A stretch of DNA of 40,294 nucleotides from an uncultured Clostridia bacterium (GCA_944385925.1 CALWZE010000069.1:1-40294); one strand, 5' to 3'; counted from the stretch's first letter, positions 1-6,966 are shown. Notes: generated by a model from the sequence alone, not told the origin. Program-made: numbers and translations.

Positions 1-346
1 AGCCGAAGGGAAGGTCGCCGCGCAGCGCAAGCATATGGTCGATGCCATGCTCGAGATAGGTATTCAGCTGATTGCGGATGCCCTCGCGGGTGTTGCCGAT
101 GCAGGTGAAGTGGGTAACCGGAATGGCTTTCCCGCTCGCCTTAATAGAATCCAGCACTTCCAGGTTCTTGCCGACGTTTCCGCCGCCCGCACCATAGGTG
201 CAGGAAATATAATCGGGATTGAGCTCGTAGAGATGCTCAAGCACGCCGCCCTTGCCGGTCAGCTTTTCCATACCCGCATCGGTTTTGGGCGGAAACACTT
301 CAAACGAAAACGCCATTCTCCTGTCCAGAATCTCTGTGACTTTCAT
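1..346 (-). CDS. metF: 5,10-methylenetetrahydrofolate reductase, N-terminal part (window edge)
   Basis: The first 115 residues of MetF, which reduces methylene-THF to methyl-THF with a flavin cofactor for methionine synthesis or the methyl branch of one-carbon metabolism. The N-terminus has the family signature FSFEVFPPKT (residues 13-22), where Glu16 matches the catalytic glutamate of the TIM barrel. It is followed by a Y-GAGG segment near 51-55, HFTCIG at 79-84 and ALRGD at 107-111. The ATG at 344-346 has GGAG eight bases upstream. The rest of the gene lies outside the window. It is the second gene of a leftward unit behind the 73-aa gene at 433-654, with a palindrome between them. Confidence 0.93.
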   Translation of the reverse strand, partial: MKVTEILDRRMAFSFEVFPPKTDAGMEKLTGKGGVLEHLYELNPDYISCTYGAGGGNVGKNLEVLDSIKASGKAIPVTHFTCIGNTREGIRNQLNTYLEHGIDHMLALRGDLPFG

Positions 347-384
347 AAGTTACACTCCTAAGCTTTCCTCTGTATTTATTGACA

Positions 385-421
385 TTTGGGACCGTCCCCC
401 CAAACGGACATATGTCCCAAA
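385..421. repeat. REP-like palindrome between the 73-aa gene and metF
   Basis: TTTGGGAC at 385-392 pairs perfectly with GTCCCAAA at 414-421, and an inner GTCC (394-397) pairs with GGAC (406-409). The minus strand reads GGGGGGACGGTCCC across the left arm. This resembles the GGGGACGGT-type palindromes dispersed in many Clostridia genomes, often linked to REP-associated (IS200-like) transposases. No transposase is seen here, and only one copy lies in this window. It could instead act as an intercistronic RNA hairpin. Confidence 0.5.
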
Positions 422-432
422 TTGCAAACGAA

Positions 433-654
433 TCAAACGGGTGAAAAGGTGTAGCGCTGGCGCAGGCCGGCACAATCCACATCCACAACGACCTCGCCGC
501 GGCTTTCCTGTCCCTGAATGCAGGCGTTTTTTCCGTCAAACAGGCTTTGGACATACAAAAGCGGGTCGTCGGTTTCGACTTCCTCGAAAAAGACGTCCCT
601 CATCTGGTTGTTTGCACAACTGTTAAAAATTTCACGCACCATTTCATAGCGCAT
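433..654 (-). CDS. Small conserved-looking protein ahead of metF (73 aa)
   Basis: A 73-residue acidic protein with no membrane segment; I do not recognise its family. The start MRYEMVREIF is chosen because CCTCC at 664-668 gives GGAGG on the coding strand, nine bases before the ATG at 652-654; a longer frame upstream has no such site. The middle has an acidic stretch (FFEEVETDDP) and the C-terminal half contains VVVDVDC, suggesting a small alpha/beta fold. A promoter lies about 60 bases upstream, and metF follows 86 bases downstream on the same strand. A role linked to folate or methionine metabolism is only suggested by position. Confidence 0.72.
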   Translation of the reverse strand: MRYEMVREIFNSCANNQMRDVFFEEVETDDPLLYVQSLFDGKNACIQGQESRGEVVVDVDCAGLRQRYTFSPV

Positions 655-712
655 CGCCCGGTTCCTCCGCGCCTGCAAACGAACGCGCTGCACGCTCCGT
701 TCATACAAGGCT

Positions 713-742
713 ATTCTACACTATTTTTAACGCCGGTTGCAA
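713..742 (-). promoter_or_regulatory. Promoter for the 73-aa gene and metF
   Basis: On the minus strand a TTGCAA box (737-742) and a TAGAAT box (713-718) are 18 bases apart. The -10 matches five of six consensus positions. Initiation near 705 would leave a leader of about 50 bases. Confidence 0.55.
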
Positions 743-894
743 CCACTCAAATAAGAAAACATTTAAAATTTTGAAGGTTTGTTTTGTAGATTTTTGAAAA
801 ATGGCAGACTCCCGTCCTCTTTTCCTTTTTGGAAAAATGCGCTAAACTTTAAGCTGAATTTAAGATGCATTCAGTTCGGAAAAGAGGGAAGCAG

Positions 895-1755
895 ATGCTC
901 GGAGAATGCCACGGACATATTTTCATGGACGGCCGCAATTACAGACAGGCCGCAGCACTATATAAAAACGGAATCTGTACCGAAGACCTGCGCGCCAAGC
1001 TCAAGGCTTACCACGACGCAGGGGTGCAATTCTTTCGGGATGGCGGCGATCCTTACGGCGCCTCGCTGGCCGCTCGCAGGATCGCGCCGGAATACGGAAT
1101 TGATTACCGCACACCCGCCTTTGCCATACACAGAAAGGGCCTGTACGGCGGTATTGTTGGCCGGGCCTTTGAGACGGTGGCAGATTTCCGCGCCCTTGTT
1201 CAAGAAGCAGCGGAACAAAAAGCGGATTTTATAAAAATCATGGTTTCCGGCATTATGGATTTCAACTTCTATGGTAAGCTTTCCTGTCCGCCGCTCGACC
1301 GGGAGACCATTTTTGAAATTATCCACATCGCGCACGGAGAAGGCTTCGCGGTCATGGCGCACGCCAACGGCGAAGCGGTTCGGGATGCTCTGGAAGCCGG
1401 CGCCGACAGCATTGAGCACGGCAACTATCTGCCGGAAAGTTGCGCGCAGCTGTTTGCGCAAACCGGCGCATTCTTCTGCCCCACCTTCTCAGCTGTCGCC
1501 AATCTTATTCCCGACAGCCGTTTTCCCCGCGAAGTGACCGCTCGGATTCATTCCGAACACCAGGCATTCGTTATGCAATGCGCCCGACAGGGCGTCCGCC
1601 TTGTCTGCGGCAGCGACGCCGGCGCCTATCTTGTTCCGCATGCGCAGGGAATCCAGGACGAGGCCGGGTACTTTGCGCAGCTCGGTATCAGCAATGTGTC
1701 CCTTGCGCAGAACGAATCGCTTCTCGCCGTCCGTTTTTGCCGGGGCGGTGTCTGA
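895..1755 (+). CDS. Amidohydrolase family metallo-hydrolase
   Basis: A 286-residue member of the amidohydrolase superfamily, the group of imidazolonepropionase and related cyclic amidases. The metal ligands can be followed along the sequence: HGH at residues 6-8, Lys114 in FIKIMVSG as the likely carboxylated bridging lysine, His156 in MAHANG, His175 in SIEHGNY, and Asp241 in GSDAGAY. The substrate is unknown. The start at 895 has GAGGG six bases upstream; an ATG at 865 lacks one. The protein ends soon after the last barrel strand and lacks the C-terminal beta-sandwich of longer relatives. It stands alone, followed by a hairpin at 1789. Confidence 0.85.
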   Translation: MLGECHGHIFMDGRNYRQAAALYKNGICTEDLRAKLKAYHDAGVQFFRDGGDPYGASLAARRIAPEYGIDYRTPAFAIHRKGLYGGIVGRAFETVADFRALVQEAAEQKADFIKIMVSGIMDFNFYGKLSCPPLDRETIFEIIHIAHGEGFAVMAHANGEAVRDALEAGADSIEHGNYLPESCAQLFAQTGAFFCPTFSAVANLIPDSRFPREVTARIHSEHQAFVMQCARQGVRLVCGSDAGAYLVPHAQGIQDEAGYFAQLGISNVSLAQNESLLAVRFCRGGV

Positions 1756-1788
1756 CGCGGCTGCAAATACCCTTCCGCACATGCTCAC

Positions 1789-1826
1789 GCCCGGGGCGGT
1801 TTCTGCCCCGGGCGCTTCTTGTTCTT
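1789..1826 (+). terminator. Rho-independent terminator after the amidohydrolase
   Basis: The 9-bp stem GCCCGGGGC (1789-1797) with GCCCCGGGC (1805-1813) has a 7-base loop and is followed by the T-rich run GCTTCTTGTTCTT. It may also stop leftward transcription from the CooT-like gene. Confidence 0.7.
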
Positions 1827-2016
1827 ACGCCTGACAGTCGACGATCACTACCCCGTTTACCAGATCAGCAGAAACAATTTTCCCTACCAGATCCGTTTCG
1901 GTTTGCAGGATATCGGTCAGTTTGATCTGATCACCCTGTACGTTGATCTTCATAACATTGCGGCAAAGAACATTGTTGTCCGCCGCGCTCTTATTGTACA
2001 CAGTGGAAAGGCACAT
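1825..2016 (-). CDS. CooT family nickel-binding protein
   Basis: A 63-residue protein starting Met-Cys-Leu-Ser-Thr-Val-Tyr, the hallmark of the CooT family. In that family Cys2 helps bind nickel at a dimer interface; CooT was first described as a nickel protein tied to CO dehydrogenase maturation. The remainder alternates short beta-strand segments (VMKINVQGDQIKLTDI, VVIVDCQA), as expected for the small barrel. The ATG at 2014-2016 has AGGAG seven to ten bases upstream. It is downstream of the His/Cys-rich gene, separated by 234 bases that hold a structured element. Nickel binding is family knowledge; the client enzyme is not in this window. Confidence 0.8.
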   Translation of the reverse strand: MCLSTVYNKSAADNNVLCRNVMKINVQGDQIKLTDILQTETDLVGKIVSADLVNGVVIVDCQA

Positions 2017-2174
2017 ACTTTATCTCTCCTTTTTTGGGTTGATGCGAATGCTGCGCAAACCGGCGGAAAACGTGTCATAATCAGCCCCATAACAACATTA
2101 CCGCTGATTTCATTTTCACAAATGTGATTGCGCGCCGTCTTACCTGTCCGCATCAGATCCCGAAACTGAAATTC

Positions 2175-2235
2175 TGTCCGGCTTCCCGTTCCATCAGGAA
2201 TTTCTGCGCTGCTGCACGCAGCCTGCCGCCGGACA
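2175..2235 (-). ncRNA. Candidate structured RNA (three-way junction) between the His-rich and CooT-like genes
   Basis: TGTCCGGC (2175-2182) pairs perfectly with GCCGGACA (2228-2235) and encloses two hairpins: TTCC/GGAA (2189-2200, loop ATCA) and CTGCG/CGCAG (2204-2221). This gives a compact three-way junction of 61 bases. It begins 15 bases after the His-rich stop codon and about 160 bases before the CooT-like start. No U-run follows on the minus strand, so it is not a simple terminator. The strand is assumed from the flanking genes. It may be a 3' UTR structure, a processing site or a ligand-binding leader. Confidence 0.4.
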
Positions 2236-2250
2236 AAAGTCTGTCTGCGC

Positions 2251-2553
2251 TTATTTCAGCGCGTCTTTGATGGATGCAAGCACCGCGGCGAGCCGGACAT
2301 TACCCTTCTGGTACTCTTCAATAACCGCACCCATCTGATTTGCGGCCTCGGCAAGCCCCATCGTCTCCAGCTGCTGACGCACGGTCTCCAGCTCGATGGT
2401 GTGATGTTCATTGTGCTTGAGCATGTAATCCAGCAACGCTACCGTTTCGTTCGCACCCGTGTTTCCGGCGGCATGCGCATGCTCATGGCTATGCCCGCAG
2501 CATTCATGCTCGTGGTCGTGTCCGCAGCAATGATCGTGATGTCCTTCGTGCAT
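2251..2553 (-). CDS. His/Cys-rich metal-binding protein
   Basis: A 100-residue protein whose first 28 residues are packed with His, Cys, Glu and Asp (CCGHDHEHECCGHSHEHAH), a pattern typical of nickel, cobalt or zinc storage and delivery tails. Residues 35-100 form a predicted helical domain without membrane segments, including DYMLKHNEHH, where more histidines cluster. The ATG at 2551-2553 has AAAGGAG eight bases upstream. A good promoter (2606-2634) lies just ahead, so it probably starts its own transcript, which may continue into the CooT-like gene. I infer a metal buffer or metallochaperone; the metal is unknown, although the CooT-like neighbour favours nickel. Confidence 0.8.
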   Translation of the reverse strand: MHEGHHDHCCGHDHEHECCGHSHEHAHAAGNTGANETVALLDYMLKHNEHHTIELETVRQQLETMGLAEAANQMGAVIEEYQKGNVRLAAVLASIKDALK

Positions 2554-2605
2554 AATATCGTCTCCTTTTCGGTTAACCTTATCTTCAGCCCTTTTGGGCG
2601 AATTC

Positions 2606-2634
2606 AGTATAGCACATTGTTTATTTTTTCACAA
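2606..2634 (-). promoter_or_regulatory. Promoter for the His/Cys-rich gene
   Basis: On the minus strand, TTGTGA (2629-2634) and TATACT (2606-2611) are 17 bases apart, and TGC before TATACT makes an extended -10. A small GCCC-TTTT-GGGC hairpin (2588-2599) lies in the leader. Confidence 0.65.
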
Positions 2635-2659
2635 CTATTTTTTCGTAACATGTAATTTT

Positions 2660-3082
2660 TTACTGCTTTGTCTGTGACTGAATATACCCGCGCACCTCTT
2701 CAACCAGCAGTTTTATGTACTCCGACAAGCCCATACTCTGGGTACCGACAACGCTGATTTTGCATTGAGACATTGGGATCAGGATTTTTTTCGCATGGCT
2801 TTCACTGACTGCCAGCGCCATCGTCGGCGTGATTTCTCCCAGCAGCGCGTTCGCCTGTATGATTCCGATCGGTCCGATGATAATGTCCGCGTCCGCACAG
2901 GCGACAACGACCGGATTCTCGCCGGTCACGGCATGGTCAGCGCCCGCCTTGAGCATGTTGGACGCAGCAATGCTGTTGGTGCCGATGGCGGTCAATGGGT
3001 ACTCGGGCAGATTTTTCTTCAGCTGCTCGACGACCGCCTTGCCGATGCTGCCTCCCTGTCCGTCAATTACAACGATTTTCAA
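2660..3082 (-). CDS. DUF3842 family protein
   Basis: A 140-residue cytosolic protein that I assign to DUF3842. The N-terminus KIVVIDGQGGSIG is a Rossmann-like first strand and glycine loop. It is followed by TAIGTNSIAASNMLKAGADHAVTGE and the alternating-strand segment ADIIIGPIGI. The biochemical function is not established. An ATG at 3089-3091 directly abuts AAAGG and is too close to be used. A TTG at 3080-3082 has AAAGG about nine bases upstream and gives MKIVVIDGQGG, matching how the family starts, so TTG is preferred. It lies upstream of the His-rich and CooT-like genes on the same strand, which suggests but does not prove a shared metal-related role. Confidence 0.8.
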   Translation of the reverse strand: MKIVVIDGQGGSIGKAVVEQLKKNLPEYPLTAIGTNSIAASNMLKAGADHAVTGENPVVVACADADIIIGPIGIIQANALLGEITPTMALAVSESHAKKILIPMSQCKISVVGTQSMGLSEYIKLLVEEVRGYIQSQTKQ

Positions 3083-3202
3083 GCTGTTCATCCTTTCCGG
3101 TTAATCTGTCCGTCATGCGCGGCTTCCTGCACACGCGCCGGACGGACCCGGCTTTTTCCTGCATTTTGCGCACAAGTGGGGCGTCTTCGGACGCTCCGCT
3201 TT

Positions 3203-3239
3203 AAAAAACGAGCTGCTGCGATAATCCGCAACAGCTCGT
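3203..3239 (-). terminator. Terminator after tRNA-Arg
   Basis: ACGAGCTGCTGCG (3208-3220) pairs with CGCAACAGCTCGT (3227-3239) with one mismatch. On the minus strand it is followed by six T. It starts two bases after the tRNA 3' end. Confidence 0.85.
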
Positions 3240-3240
3240 C

Positions 3241-3315
3241 TGGCACCCCCAACAGGAATCGAACCTGTAATTGAGTCTTAGGAGGACCCCGTTATATCCA
3301 TTTAACTATGGAGGC
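3241..3315 (-). tRNA. tRNA-Arg (anticodon CCT)
   Basis: A complete 75-base cloverleaf. The acceptor GCCTCCA pairs with TGGGGGT (two G-T pairs), the D arm is GTTA/TAAC, and the anticodon stem GGGTC/GACTC encloses loop CTCCTAA with anticodon CCT. The T arm is ACAGG-TTCGATT-CCTGT, and the 3' CCA is encoded. It reads the AGG arginine codon. It has its own promoter-like sequence upstream and a terminator just downstream, so it is a single-gene unit. Confidence 0.95.
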
Positions 3316-3334
3316 AGATTACCCTGTCTATGCT

Positions 3335-3362
3335 ATAATACCACAAACCATGCAAAAATCAA
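3335..3362 (-). promoter_or_regulatory. Promoter for tRNA-Arg
   Basis: On the minus strand, TTGATT (3357-3362) and TATTAT (3335-3340) are 16 bases apart, about 20 bases ahead of the mature tRNA 5' end. Confidence 0.5.
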
Positions 3363-3382
3363 ACGGTGAATTGTAAGGATTT

Positions 3383-3411
3383 TTGCTAAAGATGCGGAAA
3401 TGTGTTATACT
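3383..3411 (+). promoter_or_regulatory. Promoter for the CBM9-like gene
   Basis: TTGCTA (3383-3388) and TATACT (3406-3411) have 17-base spacing, with TGT before the -10 giving an extended -10 element. It sits 48 bases before the start codon. Confidence 0.6.
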
Positions 3412-3458
3412 GTATTTGAAACAATTCTGTTTTAAAGAAAATCCGAGGATATCATCTG

Positions 3459-4028
3459 ATGTTTTTCATGAGCATACTTGAGGGCAAGCCGCGGCTCGAC
3501 ACCATGCCGGTCATCAAAACCACCGAATACCCCTGGACCGAGGACAGCTTCCGGCCTTTGTGTTATTGTCGCTGCGCAGTACTTCCGCAGCGCGGCGTGT
3601 TGTTTGATCTGCAGGCATTCGAACGCGATCCGGTCGTACACGAAAGCGACGACCTTCTGGATGACAGCTGTGTGGGCGTGTCCTTCTGCTTCTTTCAGGA
3701 CCGCATGATCACCGTCGTGCTCAATGCCGCGCGCGAATACAGAGTATATCTGGATGAAAAGCCGTTGGATTGTACCCTTGAGGTCGAAGGCTACGCCGGG
3801 GCCGACGAGCAGGGATGGTACTGGGGCGTTCGTTTTGTCCTCCCCGCCTCATTGCTGCAGCAGGTATACGGCGAACAGGAGATTCCGCAAAACCATATTA
3901 TGAGCGGAAACATTTACAAATTCAAACGTACCGGCAACCGCGCGCATATGGGCGCAGCTGCGCCGATGACCGATCCATTCATCTTTTCCCGCTCTAATCT
4001 GGCCGCATTTTGCGCCGTGGATTATTGA
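3459..4028 (+). CDS. Carbohydrate-binding family 9-like protein
   Basis: A 189-residue protein resembling the CBM9-like, DOMON-type cellulose/xylan-binding-like family found alone in many Clostridia. Recognisable features are the early YPWTED segment, a central WYWGVRFVLPASLL strand and helix pair, then GNIYKFKRTGNRAHMG and a C-terminal DPFIFSRSNLAAF motif. In relatives this last motif usually reads like PDFHRPEFFG. There is no signal peptide, so it is probably cytosolic and its ligand is unknown. The ATG at 3459 has GAGGAT eight bases upstream; an in-frame ATG at 3468 is possible. A 44-aa gene and a DUF1540 gene follow on the same strand before a terminator, so the three may be co-transcribed. 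Confidence 0.75.
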   Translation: MFFMSILEGKPRLDTMPVIKTTEYPWTEDSFRPLCYCRCAVLPQRGVLFDLQAFERDPVVHESDDLLDDSCVGVSFCFFQDRMITVVLNAAREYRVYLDEKPLDCTLEVEGYAGADEQGWYWGVRFVLPASLLQQVYGEQEIPQNHIMSGNIYKFKRTGNRAHMGAAAPMTDPFIFSRSNLAAFCAVDY

Positions 4029-4058
4029 GCGGAACAAGCATTAAAGGAGGTTTTCCAA

Positions 4059-4193
4059 ATGAAGGTTATTTTGAGCATCCTTGCCGCCTTCGCGGCGTTC
4101 TTCACCGCCTGTGTTCTCGCGGACAGCAGCCGCAGCTTTGTGCGTCAAAACGTCCGCAAATACGTCACGCTGCCCCGCGGCAAACAGGCCTGA
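4059..4193 (+). CDS. Small secreted or membrane protein, 44 aa
   Basis: A 44-residue frame starting at ATG 4059 with a near-perfect AAAGGAGG eight bases upstream, which makes translation likely despite its size. Residues 1-21 (MKVILSILAAFAAFFTACVLA) are hydrophobic like a signal anchor or signal peptide. The rest is short and basic (SFVRQNVRKYVTLPRGKQA). It lies 30 bases after the CBM9-like gene and 70 bases before the DUF1540 gene. No family recognised; possibly a small inner-membrane protein with a positively charged inside tail. Confidence 0.6.
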   Translation: MKVILSILAAFAAFFTACVLADSSRSFVRQNVRKYVTLPRGKQA

Positions 4194-4263
4194 CAATTTC
4201 TGCTGAATAAAATCTGTTCAACCGGACGACACTATCCCCAAAAAGCAAAGGAGATGTTTTTGC

Positions 4264-4482
4264 ATGACTGGTCGTCCGAATCATCACATTCAATGCAGCG
4301 TCAAGGATTGTAAAAATCACAGTGATCGGGAGAATTACTGCACGCTGGACTGTGTCTGTATCGGCGGCGGCTGCGGTGAGCCTGCGTTCTACAGCTCAAC
4401 CGATTGCCGTTCCTATGTAAGCACCGACGAATGGCCGCCCACCCAGTTGAACTGCGGCGATCGCGGCCCATTCCACAGTTGA
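4264..4482 (+). CDS. DUF1540 domain-containing protein
   Basis: A 72-residue cysteine-rich protein of the DUF1540 family, common in spore-forming Firmicutes. The motif is visible as IQCSVKDCKNH, then NYCTLDCVCIGGGC, then STDCRSYV, giving a spacing of cysteines that probably binds metal or forms disulfides. Its function is unknown. The ATG has AAAGGAG about ten bases upstream. It is the last gene before a strong terminator and follows the 44-aa gene. Confidence 0.85.
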   Translation: MTGRPNHHIQCSVKDCKNHSDRENYCTLDCVCIGGGCGEPAFYSSTDCRSYVSTDEWPPTQLNCGDRGPFHS

Positions 4483-4503
4483 ACCCAGCAGGTTTTTGAC
4501 CAT

Positions 4504-4531
4504 AACGGCGCAGATTCTGCGCCGTTTTTTT
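4504..4531 (+). terminator. Terminator after the DUF1540 gene
   Basis: ACGGCGCAG (4505-4513) pairs with CTGCGCCGT (4517-4525) and is followed by an uninterrupted T run. Confidence 0.9.
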
Positions 4532-4652
4532 ATTTCTGTATTTCCTATACATACCAATTTCGCCGATTATGAAGAATAATTCCTCTTTCCTGCGTTGTAT
4601 AGGTAGATATCCGGTTATGCGGTAAATTACGGATACAGGAGAAAGGGCTTTC

Positions 4653-5744
4653 ATGCAACCAAAAAGAAAACACCGCCATCTGCTCAGCAACTTGTTCATG
4701 CTCTTGCTGATGGCCGTCACGTTTTATATCATTTTCAAAGACAACTCTCTGCCGGATATATTGCAGGCACTGCGCGGACTGAATCCGCTGTTCATCGCGG
4801 TCGCCGCCGTAATGATGCTTCTGAGCATTCTGTTTCAGGGCCTGGCGCTGGGTGAGCCTTTCAACATGTTCGGCTGTCCGATCCGGCTTCGCCGCAAGGT
4901 AGATTACGCGCTGACCGGCTTTTTCTTCAGCGCGATCACCCCTTCTTCGACCGGGGGACAGCCCATGCAGATCTATTATATGTGCCGGGACAATCTGCAT
5001 CTGTCTCATGCGACCGTCTCGATGCTGGTTGCGAATATCGGCTATCAGTTCATCCTGCTCGCCTATGGAATCAGCATGTATTTGCTGCGCTTCAGGCTGA
5101 TCAACGATAATATGCAGGGTTTCACGGCGCTGTTCATCTTCGGCATCGTCATGAACCTTGTAATATTGTTGGCAATTTCCTTTGCGCTTTTTTCCGCCAA
5201 CTTTGCCAAAAAGCTTGCAAACGGCGTCCTCACGCTTTTGTGCCGGATGCGCATCATCAAAAACGAGCGCGCATACCGCGCCTATGTTTCCCGGCAGATC
5301 GATGAATATGCCGGCTGCTCCGAACTGATTCGCCGGCACCCTTTGATGCTGTTCCGGGTCCTGCTGTATACCTTTTTACAGATGACCGCGCAATACCTCG
5401 TTCCCTTCTTTGTCTATAAAGCGTTTGGATTGTCCGGCGGTTCTCTTTTGGACCTGCTCGCGCTGCAGGCAGCGCTTTATCTGGCTGTTTCCTTTCTGCC
5501 GCTGCCCGGCGCAGTGGGCGCGAGTGAAAGCGGTTTCGTCCGTTTATTCGGGCTCTTCTTCAGCGCCGGCAACATCGTCCCCGCCATGCTGGTCTCGCGA
5601 GGCATAAGCTTTTACGCCATGCTTCTGCTGAGCGGCGCCGCCGTTTTATACATGCAGGCGCGGCGTCCCGACCCGTCTGCCAAGCGCAGGGTGCGCCTGC
5701 TGCGCACCGGCGGAACCTTCTGCCGCACCCACCGCTCCGCCTGA
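4653..5744 (+). CDS. Lysylphosphatidylglycerol synthase TM-region (flippase-like) protein
   Basis: A 363-residue polytopic membrane protein of the LPG_synthase_TM family, the flippase half of MprF and its stand-alone relatives. Residues 10-28 form the first membrane segment and about seven more follow. The conserved loop PSSTGGQP is at 97-104, and LPLPGAVGASE is near 282-292. The soluble aminoacyltransferase domain of full MprF is absent, so it more likely moves or flips a lipid than modifies one; the substrate is unknown. The C-terminal 30 residues are basic. AGGAG lies about 11 bases before the ATG. It is a single-gene unit between two terminators. Confidence 0.88.
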   Translation: MQPKRKHRHLLSNLFMLLLMAVTFYIIFKDNSLPDILQALRGLNPLFIAVAAVMMLLSILFQGLALGEPFNMFGCPIRLRRKVDYALTGFFFSAITPSSTGGQPMQIYYMCRDNLHLSHATVSMLVANIGYQFILLAYGISMYLLRFRLINDNMQGFTALFIFGIVMNLVILLAISFALFSANFAKKLANGVLTLLCRMRIIKNERAYRAYVSRQIDEYAGCSELIRRHPLMLFRVLLYTFLQMTAQYLVPFFVYKAFGLSGGSLLDLLALQAALYLAVSFLPLPGAVGASESGFVRLFGLFFSAGNIVPAMLVSRGISFYAMLLLSGAAVLYMQARRPDPSAKRRVRLLRTGGTFCRTHRSA

Positions 5745-5754
5745 ACATTTAAGC

Positions 5755-5814
5755 AGGCGGCGCCATCAATCATACTTTTCGGACGCTTTATGATTTTATC
5801 AGCGCCGCCTTTTT
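5755..5814 (+). terminator. Terminator after the flippase-like gene
   Basis: AGGCGGCGC (5755-5763) pairs with GCGCCGCCT (5802-5810). An inner AATCAT/ATGATT pairing extends the hairpin, and TTTT follows. Confidence 0.8.
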
Positions 5815-5860
5815 CCTCCTTCACTTTTTATGCAAACTTATAATCTGCAGCTTTAAAGTA

Positions 5861-5888
5861 AAAACCACCCTGAAGGGTGGTTTTTTTC
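5861..5888. terminator. Bidirectional terminator
   Basis: AAAACCACCC (5861-5870) pairs perfectly with GGGTGGTTTT (5875-5884) across a TGAA loop, with T runs on both sides. It stops the leftward SDR gene and rightward read-through. Confidence 0.9.
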
Positions 5889-5925
5889 GCTTTCAAAATG
5901 CTGATGCATCCGGCAAAACATGCCG

Positions 5926-6654
5926 TCAGATTACCAGACCGCCGTTCACACCGATGACCTGTCCTGTGATAAACCTGTCTTGTGCCAGAAAGACGGCGAG
6001 CTGCGCGACATCCTGCGGCGTGCCCATCCGTCCCAGCGGCGTTTCTTCCACAACGGCCGCTTTATCCGCGCTGCTGAGCATCCTGTTCATCTCGGTATCG
6101 ATCAGGCCGGGAGAAATACAATTCACCCGAATGCCGCTCGGCCCCAGTTCTTTTGCAAGCGCCCGGGTGTAACCGATCACGGCGGCCTTGGAGGCAGAGT
6201 ATGCAGATTCGCAGGAAGCGCCGACTTCTCCCCACATCGACCCGATATTTAGAATACAGCCTGATTTTCGCGCGATCATGTCCGGCATCACGGCGCGGCA
6301 CATATAAAACACGCCGTCCATGTTGACCGAAAATACTCTGCGCCACTCTTGGTCAGTCGTCTCGCTTGCAAGTGAAAAGTGCGCAATGCCCGCACTGTTG
6401 ACGAGCAGATCGATTCGCCCATACCGTGCAATTGCAAACTGTGCCGCTGCCTGCGCCTGCGCAGAATCCGCAACATCCATGCCGTAAACGGCGCACTCCC
6501 CGCCCGCTTGTAAAATTTTTTCGCAGACACTTTCCGCCTCTTTTTGTCCGGTATGATAACAGGCAATCACCGCATAGCCCGCCTGCGCAAGCGCCTGCGC
6601 GCAGGCGGCGCCGATTCCTCTGGACGCACCGGTAACAAGTGCTGTTTTCGGCAT
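5926..6654 (-). CDS. SDR-family oxidoreductase, FabG-like (possible EF-P 5-aminopentanone reductase)
   Basis: A 242-residue short-chain dehydrogenase. The NADP-binding loop TGASRGIG is at 8-15, NSAG at 86-89 and Asn111 in NMDG. The catalytic residues are Ser139, Tyr152 and Lys156 in SMWGEVGASCESAYSASK. The C-terminus ITGQVIGVNGG is typical. Many proteins of this kind are 3-oxoacyl-ACP reductases. The SMWG-VGASCE-AYS variant without neighbouring fatty-acid genes resembles Clostridia proteins annotated as the EF-P 5-aminopentanone reductase (YmfI group), so the substrate remains open. AAGGAG is seven bases before the ATG. It is a lone leftward gene ending at the bidirectional terminator. Confidence 0.88.
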   Translation of the reverse strand: MPKTALVTGASRGIGAACAQALAQAGYAVIACYHTGQKEAESVCEKILQAGGECAVYGMDVADSAQAQAAAQFAIARYGRIDLLVNSAGIAHFSLASETTDQEWRRVFSVNMDGVFYMCRAVMPDMIARKSGCILNIGSMWGEVGASCESAYSASKAAVIGYTRALAKELGPSGIRVNCISPGLIDTEMNRMLSSADKAAVVEETPLGRMGTPQDVAQLAVFLAQDRFITGQVIGVNGGLVI

Positions 6655-6941
6655 ATTCTTTCTCCTTTTCTGTCCGCATCTGCTTTGTCAACCTTTGGCC
6701 GTACTGTCAATGGATTTCCGTGGGTTGACGGAATCCGGAAAGGCTTACTTATTGCGTCGTTCCGGTTGCCGGCAACAATTAAATCAGCTTTCAGTATTCT
6801 ATCTTGCCGCTTTAAGATCAGCCGCATCTCAATTTTCCGGCCGGTCGCCAAATACGGCGCGGATTTTCGCCGCTTTGTTATCGCGCCGAATCGTTCTTGT
6901 CGTTCGCTGCGCGGCCGCAAAAAAGCATTTTTTCACAAACA
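6655..6941. other. Non-coding gap between the SDR gene and pnp
   Basis: No coding frame with a ribosome binding site and no RNA gene recognised. It should contain the SDR promoter, but no convincing pair of boxes was found. The pnp terminator lies at its right edge. Confidence 0.5.
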
Positions 6942-6966
6942 GGGCGCCGGTCAACGACCGGCGCCC
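6942..6966 (-). terminator. Terminator after pnp
   Basis: GGGCGCCGGT (6942-6951) pairs with ACCGGCGCCC (6957-6966), extended by one further C-G pair around a 3-base loop. The minus-strand tail is TGTTTGTG, a modest U-run. Confidence 0.7.

Noticed and set aside
1950..2153. A 67-codon minus-strand frame upstream of the CooT-like gene
   Set aside because: No ribosome binding site, overlaps the CooT-like start in another frame, and shows no protein-like pattern.
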